64,000 nucleotides of DNA from Cercospora beticola (lineage: Eukaryota; Ascomycota; Dothideomycetes; Mycosphaerellales; Mycosphaerellaceae): positions 1,364,001 through 1,428,000 of the forward strand of contig NC_088942.1 in assembly GCF_033473495.1 (NCBI RefSeq), given 5' to 3'. This document shows, piece by piece, positions 10,954 through 21,824 of the stretch. Made by a program: the position numbers and the translations under genes. Below the pieces are notes generated by a model that had not been told where the DNA came from, did no database searches, and worked only from the letters and a program-made list of their open reading frames with translations. Numbering within the stretch: position 1 is the stretch's first letter; each line of letters starts with the position of its first letter.

Positions 10954-12311
10954 TTACAACGGCACAACGAGCCTCTTCCCTGATATCTGACCCTGCCGCA
11001 TACGATCCAATGCCGCGTTGATCCCTTCGAGCCCGCCTGGCGCGCTTTCGACCACCGGCAGACTCAACACGCTGTGCTCCAAAGCCTGCTCGAGCCATGC
11101 CGTCAAGGACAGCCCGACATCTCGTACCTCATGAAATAACTTGACTGGGACACTGTGGTACACTATGCCGGGTATTCGCTCCTTGGGCAGAGCTGCCAAG
11201 CCGACGATGTGAGACTTCTTCTCGCCGTTAACCTGCAAGCTCTTCGCCAGAGCCTCTGCGGTTGGCTTGCCCACGGTATCCACGCCGAATCGGAGTTGGC
11301 CCTTGGTCAAATTGCGTATTATATCGCTCGCTCGGGCGGCATTGTGGCTATCAACCAGCACGAAGTCCTTGGACTCCATCATTCGGGCGCCGTGCTTGGC
11401 CACATCCACGACCAGGATCACTTTCAGTCCAGCCAAATGAGCGAGTTGCGACAAAATCAGAGCGCTTGTGGAAGAGCCACCCCATATGACTAAGCACTCT
11501 CCTGGTACAGGCCGCTCAAACTCAGGCATGCTTAGACACTCTGATACTGTGTCTGAAGGCAGGTCTCCCAAGGCGGTTCTGCGGACAATTTGCCGGATAT
11601 CTGGGCCTTTCGACCCTTTCGCTTCAGCGATATCTGGAAGCTTTAATCCAAGGCAGACTCCGAGCGCGAGAGACGCAGCCACGAAGGCGACCCCCAGGGC
11701 TGAACCATGTGTGACTGGAATATGCTCCGGTAGTCGGCATACTGTGTGGTCACTTGCGATGGCGTATTCTTGGTACGCAGCTTTGCGAACATCGCGATAG
11801 TCGGTCGACCCGCATATAACCTTGAAGCAATCAGTGACTGGGCCAAACCCGACTTGGGTCTAACTTGACTTACAGTATCGCCCTCCCGGATGTGGCTATG
11901 TCTGGGTGCCTTGACAACGATTCCGGCGAAGTCTCGTCCAGCGATGTAAGGCAAGCTGGGAATGCCGAATCCATAATCGACGGACTTCCAATCAATCGGG
12001 TTTAGCCCGACTGAAACGATTTGTATCAGCAGCTCGTTCCCATTCTGGATTTCCGGCACAGTGTGTTGCCTCGTCAGCACATAAGGCGTTTTTACATCAT
12101 GTAAGATGAGCGCTTTTTGTTGTTGCGGGATCCTAGCGGGCTCAAGCAGCTCACACTTGGAGATGATGTTTGCAAGTTTCCTGTCATCCAGCACATTCAC
12201 CCGAGAAATCGGAGTGGCGGTTCCCCAGTCGATGTCCTCGCCAAGATCCAGATCATTCTCGTGATACTCGAATGACATGGGGTCGGCGGGCCTGACTGTC
12301 GCGATGCTCAT
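10954..12311 (-). CDS. MDR-family oxidoreductase, enoyl-reductase-like
   Basis: A 434-residue medium-chain dehydrogenase/reductase from exons 11874-12311 and 10954-11820 (53-nt intron, joined at GDT/VIC). After a 65-residue extension, the GroES-like part holds VGLNPIDWKSVDYG and YIAGRDFAGIV. The nucleotide-binding fold carries LVIWGGSSTSALILSQLA. The structural and catalytic zinc ligands of classical alcohol dehydrogenases are absent, as in quinone reductases, CipB-like proteins and the trans-acting enoyl reductases of polyketide pathways. Those relatives use NADPH to reduce activated double bonds. An insert of about 60 residues (around GSKGPDIRQIV) precedes the Rossmann motif, as is common in the fungal group. 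It diverges from the monooxygenase at 12827, so the two may share a promoter. The substrate is unknown. Confidence 0.88.
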
Positions 12312-12826
12312 TTTTGGATGCCGTAAAGTGTTTCTCTTTGATTCTGCTCCAAATTTTGTTGTACACTGACGTTAGGTCCTTCGGGAGGAAGATGCGGCGA
12401 GAACGCAGTATGGACTGCCTATCGATTGTGACAAATCACGATCAGGCTCTCTGGAAAGTGGTCCTGATCTCACTTGGGTCTTACACATGCACCACCTGCA
12501 CAATCTTTCCAGTGGATGCTCTCCACTCTCACCAGCATTATTGCGTGGTCAACATCGCTGTCTCCGTTTGTTGGAGGTGCCCACGAGAACGCCGAAGATT
12601 ATCCGAGCCAATGTTGCCTTTCGACCTAGGATTGCGCCATATCACGAGCACTCCAGCTTACCACAAGCGTTCGGAAAGCCACTTTCGTTGCTTGGGCGTT
12701 TCGATCACGACAAATGGCTTCATTGGGTAGGCGGATCACTCGTATCTCTTTCGTTGACTACAAGTGAAGGTTCATCGCTTCGGCTGATCGGCAAAAGCTT
12801 GGACGCTTCAGGCATTGCGAGTCAAT
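12312..12826. promoter_or_regulatory. Divergent promoter of reductase and monooxygenase
   Basis: The MDR reductase (minus) and the FAD monooxygenase (plus) are transcribed away from this 515-base gap. No gene is seen inside it. Shared control is inferred from arrangement only; I did not find a repeated operator that I would trust. Confidence 0.4.
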
Positions 12827-15026
12827 ATGGATGCTTTGATCGAAACAACACTTCGATATACTCAAGCTGTCAAGGGAACGGTACCTCGCACCTTGGCGCA
12901 AGATAGCAAAATGGGTTCCGTCGAAACAGCTTTGTCACCGGAAGGAGTTGCTGGCGATACAAAACTTGCCACCTCAACCATTGTTGAGTTGAAGACCGTG
13001 AGCGAACAAGAAGCGTCTGATTTGAAGAGCGATTGGACGTATCCGTGGCCTACAGATTTCAAGATTTCCGAGCACCCAGTCGATGAAGTCCGCAAGCTCA
13101 AAGTTGCTGTCGTCGGAGCTGGCTTGGCAGGCATCACTGCCGGAGCTCTGTTGCCAGCTAAAGTACCTGGCATTGATCTGACAATCCTGGAGAAGAATAC
13201 CGACGTTGGTGGAACCTGGTTTGAAAACGTCTATCCAGGAGTCAGGTGTGATATACCAGCCCACGTGTACCAAAGCACTTTTACGCCGAACACCCAGTGG
13301 ACGGAGGAATATGCTCAAGGCAAAGAAATCCTCGCATACTGGCAATCAGTTGCCCGCAAGCACAAAGTATATGACTACGTTCGGTTCAAGACAAAAGTCG
13401 TTGGGGCATATTGGGATGAACAGCGCGCTCAGTGGAAAATCGACAGTGTCAACGTCGAAACCGGCAGTTCAGTCTCAGAACACTACGACTTTTTCATAAC
13501 TGCGATTGGTCACTTCAACGACTGGAAGCTTCCATCGTATCCCGGTATCGAGAGTTACAAAGGCCACTTGAGACACAGCTCGAATTGGGATGTGAACTTC
13601 GATCCGAAAGGAAAGAGAATCGCAACTATTGGCAATGGAGCTTCTGGTATTCAAGTCACGACAGAACTGCAGAAGCTTGCTGACCACGTTGTTCACTACG
13701 CACGGAACCGCACTTGGATCGCGGGTAGCTTCAATCCCGCTGTCAAGGACCGACAAAACACGCCCATGTATTTTTTAGAAGAGCAACTCGAGGATTTCAA
13801 GGACCCAGAACAATATTTGAAGTACAGGAAGAGTCTCGAGGACAAGTTTTTCAGAGGCTTCGATAGCCAGCTCGTCGACTCCGACACCTCCAAGAACTTA
13901 CGTCAGAACTTTATTGAGGCGATGCGCGCTCGCACAAAAGATAAGCCAGAGCTGCTGGACAATCTGGTTCCCGACTTCCCTCCTAATTGCAGACGTTTGA
14001 CGCCAGGTCCAGGATATCTTGAGGCGCTATGTGCTCCGAACTTGGAGTTCGTGCAAACACCTATCGAGCGGTGCGTCAATTCTCTCCTGCCATCTAAACT
14101 GAGGCACAGCTAATGATCAGCAGTTTCGTAGAGGATGGCATTGTGACCACTGACGGTGTCCATCGCCAAGTCGATGCCGTAATCTGCTCGACCGGGGCAA
14201 ACGTCCATTACGCACCGCCCTTTCCCATCGTATCCGGCGATGCCGACCTGTCTCGAGATTGGCGTGCTGGTGGCAAGTTCGGCTGGCCGAGGTCGTACCT
14301 TGGAATGGCCACTGATGGCTTTCCAAACCTAGCCTATATTCTTGGTGCGTGGCACAATTCCATGACTGGTATACATTGGGTAGGCTGACCACCGTGCTAT
14401 AGGACCAAACCCGGCTGGCCCTAGTGGGACCGTTCCGCACGCAGGTATGAGATCATGCTTTGCTCGCTGATGATCGAGCCTTCGTCTGTTTTGCGATTCG
14501 CTCGATCTGGCTCAAGGTAGTGCGAACGGTGAATAGTCGCGTACTGACATGTGGACAGCCGAGAACCAGATCACATACATTGCCAAGGTCTTGAGGAAGA
14601 TCTCCTCTCAAGGCATACGAACTATGGCTCCGTCGAAGGCAGCGACGGACGACTTCGTTGCATACGCTGATGCCTTCTTTCCTCGCACAAACATGGCGTT
14701 GAAATGCAGTTCTTGGAGTAATGGAGGTCGTCCCGGTGCGCGTATTCATGGACATTGGTGGGTCCACCGTCACTTTTCCGATCATCGGTGCTCCGCTGAC
14801 GGATTACTCCAGGCCCGGTTCCGGCGCGCACGCTACATACATCCGGCGGGAACCCCGGTGGGAAGACTTCGAGTATACTTACGTTCGGCCTGAGAACCGC
14901 TTCGCGTACTTTGGCAACGGCCAGACTGCGAAGGAACAGGATCCCGGGAGCGACATGACTCCTTATCTGAAGCTCGAACAAGCCAATGATCTGCGCAATC
15001 TGCATGAGTCCTGGTGGGATTTGTGA
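12827..15026 (+). CDS. FAD-dependent Baeyer-Villiger/FMO-type monooxygenase
   Basis: A 639-residue flavoprotein from five exons: 12827-14070, 14124-14344, 14403-14444, 14559-14757 and 14813-15026. The first Rossmann motif VVGAGLAGITAG begins near residue 95, and the second is IGNGASGIQ. Between them YKGHLRHSSNWD fits the Baeyer-Villiger fingerprint (F/Y)xGxxxHxxxW. DVGGTWFENVYPGVRCD is the usual flavin/substrate segment. Known relatives insert oxygen next to ketones or hydroxylate, using NADPH and O2. Exon 3 is only 42 nt, and exon sums are a multiple of three, which supports the chain. A 12911 ATG is a possible alternative start, but the 12827 start keeps an in-frame N-terminal helix. Belongs with the other tailoring enzymes around it. 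Confidence 0.9.
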
Positions 15027-16835
15027 AGACATTTGCGAAGCCATTTCTTGTCAAGACTGTGCGGCTTTAACGGGTGTGAAACTGAAGTTGCAATAAGGTG
15101 CGACACTGGAAGGGGTATCCTGGATTTACAAGATTCTGGGTTGCTCGTTCTCACACAGACACGGTAACCAGAGAATATTCGAGTTCCAGCGGGCTGATGA
15201 ATGTCTGGCCGGAGCATGAGGCACTGGGCTAGAACGAATCGCCACCTCGCTAAATCCACCACGTAAATCGCATAAAGGTGTTGCACACCCGCTATCACAA
15301 CGAATCATTTCTTCGAAGACACCACACCAGGCAAGAAGCAACACTATTGGGAAGCGCAGTCGTACAGAGCAGTGGAGCGCAGCTATGGTGGCGTCGATTT
15401 ATGCAGCCCCCATGTCACCCCGGCTCTTCCTTGGCATGCACCGTTGGCGTCTTGAAGTGGTTCAACGACTAGACATTTTTTACGTGTCGTTTGCTAATCT
15501 TACCATTGTTCAGTCACACGAGCAAAGAAGCCCCGGCAATCAGATTCCACCAATGTTATATCGACATTTGGCAAGCGACATGCTTTTTTCGCGTCAATGT
15601 AATGCACTTCGACACTGACGCAACGCAAAACCGAACAGCACTCGCCGCGGACAGTCTAGCTTTGGAAAGCCACACAGGACTACGAACGTACGCCAGCAGA
15701 ATCGTTGCAAGAACCACGTGGAAAGAAAAGCCTCAATTCGGGAAAAGCCAAGAGTGAAATGCGCGTAGCCTTTTCACCAGTCCGCCGGTGGCTGCTAGAG
15801 TGGATCTGAATTGGTCGGCTGGTCGTCAAGGTTGCACGCTGCTTTACCACGTGCTGATAGCGTCTTGCTCTACAACGATCTCGCAAAGCAATATTGCAAA
15901 CTAAATTTGGCAGGCAACCTCACCACACCCGACACCCGCTTCAACCTGCTGTTAGCAAACACTATAACATCCCAAGCCGAGCTATTGCGACGCCGCTCAA
16001 ACTATGACAACACTCTCACAATAGCCTCTATGGAGGGACGGCAGCACACCAGACCACCAGACGATCTACGACTCGAAGTGCAGAGTACCATGCTACATGA
16101 ACCACACCCAACCTGATCTTCGGGTCTGACCTGCTATGCACCTGCATCCCTCAAAACGCCAGCTCTGCCCGACAGTATGGACGCGAGATCCTTGACTGGG
16201 ACCGCGTCAAAGTCCTATTCGTCAACAGGCGACCAAGCCACTCCATGAACTGCCTCGCCCTAGGCTTGCAGCCCCAACGTCACATCACAGTAGACCGCAG
16301 GCTACTGCTCTCATCTGCACACCGAAAGACCGGCATCCGAGCGGCGGTACGAGGCAAGTGACAGGACGTACATGCAGGAAGACATCGACAATCTCACTAG
16401 ATGCCAACATCGCGGACTCGCATCTAGGCACTTCTATCTCGCCCTTGGCCGCAGATCTAGACGCCTCACCTACTTGGAGGGCTTGAAGTGAATTCTACTC
16501 GTCCGATTTGTACGTTACATGCGACTGCATTAGCAACAAATCCCAAGATCGACCTCGATGGCATTGCGTGGCAGGCCATGCAGCCTTCATGGAGCGTCGC
16601 ACACATGTGCGCGCAGCCCACGAGCCAGTATTCACATGGCGTATGCAATTATATGTACTGGCTTGCATGTGCTCCGGCATCTGCTTGCTTCACTTCACCC
16701 TCTGCCTAACCTATACCCCAACTGTCATCGACTTTATTCCACTGCAGTTTCTTCCCATTACCTTCACTCTTAGACCACAAACCGTAGTCCTTATAGACCA
16801 CGCTGGACAACCGAGAAGGCTAGACACCATCCACC
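15027..16835. other. Large intergenic region, no gene seen
   Basis: 1809 bases without a supported gene, between the monooxygenase and the HypX-like gene (both plus). The longest frames (for example 15811-16116 and 16508-16978) have no family likeness and run across the HypX start. I looked for transposon coding remnants, terminal repeats and RNA genes and saw none. Confidence 0.45.
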
Positions 16836-19262
16836 ATGAAGATCCTTTTCCTCTGCACGGCGCACAACTCCTTGTCGCAAAGGCTGTACCTGGTCTTGAC
16901 ACGTTCTCACGATGTGACGATCGAGTATGCGTTATCAGAGGAGGCGATGATCTCCGCTGCAGGACTCAGTGGACCTGATCTCATCATCTGTCCCTTCTTG
17001 ACGACGCTGGTTCCCAAAGTATGTGACATGGACGACAACCTGATCTGCTACTAACATGCTTTCAGCAAATATACGAGCAATACATGACTCTGATTATAGT
17101 AAGCTGCACTCACCTCCTTCCAAAGAACCACGGTCGGCTAACGACAGGAAAGCATCCCGGTCCGCCTGGCGATGTCGGTCCAAGTGCACTGGACTGGGTC
17201 CTCCTGGGTGATGACGGATCTGTCGACGACTCCAGCGCTTTACTCAAGAAGCTTGATCAGGAAGATGTCAGTCCTGGTCGATCGCATTGGGGCCTAACGG
17301 TTCTCCAAGCTATTGAAGAGTTCGACGCAGGACCCGTGTGGGCATTCGAACAATTCAACATCGACATCGATCAGCCAGGATTGACCAAGTCCGAGCTGTA
17401 TCGTGGCCTGATAACACAGTCCGCCATCACTGCAACGCTGGCTGCTATCAGTCGAATTCAAGCTGCGGCGAACTTAGTCGGAGCTGACGATGGCCTTGTC
17501 ACTGGAAGCATTAGCCCGCTGCTTCGTGCCAGTGTCACATTTGGTATCGTATCGGTCACTGATGCGCTGCCCTTCCAAGGAGGCAAGCTTCACCACCGAC
17601 CGCTGCTCAAGGCCGCCCAACGAGATTTCGATATCGCCAAGCACAACTCTCAACAGATCTCCCGCCGCATCCGATGCGGAGACTCACAGCCTGGAGTGCT
17701 GAGCAATGTCTTCGGCCAAAACCTCTACGTCTACGGCGGCATGATCGATGACAATGCCGAGTCCCGTACTCCAATCAAGCTGTCTGGACTAATCACTCCC
17801 ATAATCGGTTTTCGCAACGAAGCAGTTTGTCTCTCCACTTGTGATGGCAAAGGCATTTGGATCACTCATGTTCGACGCATGAAAACGAAGGTGGATAAAG
17901 CGTTGTGGCCCAAGGTTCCGGCCATCTTTGGTCTTCTGCAGCTCGGGCTTATAGCGACTGAGGATGTCTTGTCATACACCTGGGCCCCGCCAGCGGACTG
18001 GCGTTTGTCGATAACGAAGACATTCCAAGAGGTGTAAGCAAACCTGTCCTATCAATCGAGTGAATTGGAGCACGAAACTGACTTGAACTTACAGGTGGGT
18101 CGACTTCGAGGTCGATGAAGATCTCCGAAGGACAGCATATGTCTACTTCAATTTCTACAATGGAGCCATGTCAACAGCCCAGTGCTCCCACCTTATTGAA
18201 GCTCTCGACTACATCCTGTCTCAAGCGTCGGCCACCGTCCCTATCACAGCAGTGGTCATGATGGGCGGATCTTATTTCTCGAATGGCATCGCTCTCAACG
18301 TCATCGAAGCTGCCACTGATCCAGCCCTCGAGTCCTGGCAAAACATCAACCGTATCGATGATGTTGTCTACTATCTTCTGCACGAGTTCCCAGCTCGGGG
18401 AATCGTCACTGTTGCCGCTGTGCGCGGTAATGCAGCCGCAGGGGGTGTAGCGCTAGCGACAGCGTGCGACATTGTCGTCGCTGGGCAAAGTGTCGTACTC
18501 AACCCTGCCTACCGCGGTGTCGGTCTGTTTGGTAGCGAATATCATACGCTATCATACTTCGGCCGGTGCGGCCAAGTCAACGCAAAGAAGATCCTCACTT
18601 CCATGACACCACTCAGTCCACTACAAGCACAGTCCATCGGACTGGTCGACTACGTCTTCCCAGGCAGTGGCGCTGTTCTCGACGACTACATCCGGAGCCA
18701 CATCGCCTACCTTCTGCGACCAGGCATCATCAAGCGCGGACACTGGAAGAACAATGTCGACCTCTCGCCCGCATCGCTCGCTCAAGCTCGTGCCCACGAA
18801 CTCGGCGAAATGAGTCTCGACTTCTGGTCCTCGCGATCAGCTCGATACCACGCCCGCCGCTTCGCCTTCGTCCGCAAACTCAAACCCACTCACACTCCAC
18901 TACGCTTCGCCAAACATCGTCGCGCTCTAGATGAGAGTCGTCGTGATGAAGAAGAAACCGAGAATTTCGACAGCGTAGAGTACTACCGCAAACTAGCAGA
19001 GGAGAAACTCGTTGCTAGTCTTCGACAGGCTTTGACTATCGAAGTCGGGCATGCTCTGGCTCAACGGGAAGCACAACCTGTGCGACATGACTCTGTCGTC
19101 TCTTCGATCCCTGGAATCGAAATCATCGAGAGTGAGAAGGAGCGGAAGAAGATGGAACCGATCTTCTCGTGCTATTATAAAGCTCCATCTGAACAGCTTA
19201 CTCCACCCGAGAGCCCGCTGAGTCCGGGACAGATTGTTGATAAAGTGACTTCTGCATTCTAG
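16836..19262 (+). CDS. HypX-like formyltransferase-crotonase fusion
   Basis: A 754-residue protein from four exons: 16836-17018, 17066-17098, 17153-18033 and 18095-19262. Residues 1-72 open like bacterial HypX/HoxX (ILFLCTAHNSLSQRLYL, then PDLIICPFL). HPGPPGDVGPSALDW at 73-87 and FDAGPVWAF near 129-137 are the formyl-tetrahydrofolate-site motifs with the expected His and Asp. A methionyl-tRNA-formyltransferase C-like segment follows. From about 366 a crotonase (enoyl-CoA hydratase) domain begins: YVYFNFYNGAMSTAQC, GSYFSNGIALNVIEA, VRGNAAAGGVALATACD, GLFGSEYHT. In bacteria HypX makes CO from N10-formyl-tetrahydrofolate for NiFe hydrogenase. No hydrogenase gene is in the window. The C-terminal 150 residues are an Arg/Glu-rich extension. 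No targeting peptide is clear. The real reaction here is unknown. Confidence 0.9.
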
Positions 19263-19390
19263 ATTGATTGGACTGACGGAAGAAGAGTGATGTATGTGCT
19301 TGAATTTGGAGTTGGAGTTGGAGTCAAGATACCCACTTTTCATAACAATCGTTTAATTGATAAACTTAGCGAGTATAAGCATGAGCATAT

Positions 19391-21236
19391 CTATGATTTC
19401 AAATTCCTATACTTCAAAGCCGGATGCCCTTCACGTACTCGTGCTCCCTTCCCATCTTGCAGATAATTCTCTCGCATTGAAGATCCAGCGTAAGATTCTT
19501 GTAAGACTCCTCGCTTTTTCAGCTCTGGCCATAGATACTTGATAATATCATCGAATGTATGAGGCGTAGTGGCGTAGCTGATATTGAAACCATCGACACC
19601 TGCTTGCTCGATCCAGTGCTCCATGATATCAGCAACAGTCTTCGCGCTTCCAATTGCTCGAGGGTGAGCGCCGGATATAGCTAGATGTTGAAGGACATGC
19701 TTTTTCGTCCACTTGACATTTTCGAGACCGGGTACGGTGGCAGTCCAAGCGCTGATCATGGATTGAATGCCGGGAGGGCCTTTGAAGGAGAAGTCTTCGT
19801 CGTCTGAGAATTGAGAGAGATCTGTGCCTGACCAGCCACCGAAGAGGGCAGCTGTGCCTTCTAGATCGGCATATCGTAGCAAGTCTTGGAATTTCGCTTC
19901 TGCTTTTGCGTCGGTCTCGTCTACGACGATGAAGATTCCAGCGATGAATTTAATGCTGTCCGCAGATCGTCCTTTCTCGATGAGAAGTTCTTTGACGGAA
20001 TCGACGATGGCTCTGGTCTTTTCGGGAATCATGCCGGGAAGGAACATGGCTTCAGCGTGAGTGGCCGCGAAGTTCTTGCCGGCTTTACTGGCTCCAGCTT
20101 GAAGGAGAAATGGCGTCCGCTGTGGTGATGGATGTACGAGACTAGGTCCCCGACACCTGAAGTGCTCGCCAGCATGGTTGATCGGATGTACTTTGTCCGG
20201 ATTCGCGTAGACTCCAGTCTTCTTGTTGGCTTCCACTGCATCGTCTTCCCAGCTGCCTTCGAGAAGCTTGTAAACGACTTCCATGTATTCTGAAGCCACG
20301 TCGTATCGATTGTCATGCTGAGTCATTTGATCCAAGCCATATGACTTCGCAGCACTTTCCAGGTAGCTTGTGACCTGTTTTCCAAATCAGTATCTCTCAA
20401 AACATAGAGTGATGCGGTATACTGCTTACGATATTCCATCCCACACGACCGTTCGTAGCATGATCCAGCGTAGCATACCGTCTCGCCAACTGATAAGGAT
20501 GCTCATAACTCGTGCTCGCCGTAATCCCAAACGACAAATTCTTCGTCGCATATGCCATTGCTGACACAAGTAAAGAAACATCCGGATGCGGCACTTGCGC
20601 AGCAGCTTTCAACGCCGGGCCATTACTGCTCTGATAAACATCGTAAATCCCCAAGACATCAGCAAAGAATATCCCATGGAACTTGGCCGCATCGAGCTTC
20701 TTCGCGAGTTCGACCCAGTGTTCCAGAGTCTGTGGTTCTTGATCAGGATGTCTCCATAAGCCTAGACAGAGAGAGACAATGTAAGTGAATATGCAAGCAA
20801 CATATTCCCAAATTTGGCAAATGACTGGGGTACATCTTTACTTACCAGGAGCCAGATGACCCGGCGCAGCCATCGCGAAAGCATTCATGACCCAGGGTTT
20901 CGGTCTTTGGCTGGATGCACTCTGCACAGTAGCCGCCGCTGCGATCTTCGACGCATTGTTCTCGACTTCTTCGCCATTGTCTGTCGCATTGCTTGAATTA
21001 TATCCAGAATCAGCGGCAGAAGAGATCAAGTCTCGACGTCCATAGTATTTGCGCAGCTGATAATCCGTCAACAGCTCGTCCATTGTGTCAATTCTGCTGT
21101 TAGCCAGTGCGATAGTGCTTGCATCAGCTCGTCCGTAGCTACTACGTCTCGTCACCAGCGGGTTCTCTCGTTCATCAGCGTTTGAGTGAATGATGTGCTT
21201 TTCGGATTTCCCACTCAAGACGCGGTCCAAGCGCAT
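19391..21236 (-). CDS. LLM-class flavin-dependent monooxygenase
   Basis: Three exons, 20846-21236, 20430-20761 and 19391-20374, give 568 residues. The domain begins near residue 115 (PWVMNAFAMAAPGHLAPGLW) and continues with KFHGIFFADVLGIYDVY, GITASTSYEHPYQLARRYA, LDHATNGRVGWNIV and FLLQAGASKAGKNFAA. These are signatures of the nitrilotriacetate/dibenzothiophene-sulfone/pristinamycin-II monooxygenase branch of the bacterial-luciferase-like fold, which uses reduced FMN from a partner reductase. The first 110 residues are polar, Ser/Asn rich and look disordered, which is longer than I expect for the family. An in-frame ATG near 21086 (MDELLTDYQL) would shorten it by 50 residues. It is tail to tail with the HypX-like gene (128-base gap) and diverges from the transporter. 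Confidence 0.88.
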
Positions 21237-21824
21237 CCGTCGGCCTGTCGCTTCTGCTGATCGAATATCTCTGGGCGCCGTTGGCCGACGGCCTCTGTCT
21301 GCCCATGGAGTCGGTGCATGGATGGAGATTCAGCTTGTGTTCGAACCAAGTGGGGCATTTCGAGCACGTCTTCCGACCCTGTCGTTATGCGATCCTCACC
21401 AGTTTACAGCCAACACTTGCAACCTCGAACAAGAAACGCGGAAACACATCTCAACCAAGTAATTCAAGCCCTAGGTCTACGCGCGCCATCGGCTCTCGTG
21501 GAAACCACATGGCACATGCGTCAAAATTTGATAGCTTTGCACCAGAAGACAGGGCACTGGGCTTCGGCAATGTTAGATATGACAGAGCAGCAGCCTATAA
21601 TATTCTTGTCACAACGCCACTCGACTTCTGATGGCATTCTTCTGGTGATGGCGTGCGCGAAAGAATCTGCTCCATTGCATATGCGTGAGCACTAGTCTGG
21701 CGATCTCATATCAATAAACGCGAAGCTTGGTCTCAGACAGGATTCTGGACTTTGTGTGACTTCAACCCTTCCACTTTCAAGCCTTCGCTGCAGCTTAGAT
21801 ATTGCTTCTGTCTTATCATTCGCT
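21237..21824. promoter_or_regulatory. Divergent promoter of LLM monooxygenase and transporter
   Basis: The flavin monooxygenase (minus) and UNC93-like transporter (plus) start from opposite ends of this 588-base gap. The frames inside are short and overlapping. No gene is supported. Confidence 0.4.

Noticed and set aside
16836..19262. Hydrogenase maturation as the function of the HypX-like protein
   Set aside because: No hydrogenase or Hyp genes are nearby, and this kind of fungus is not known to have NiFe hydrogenase. The name describes homology only.
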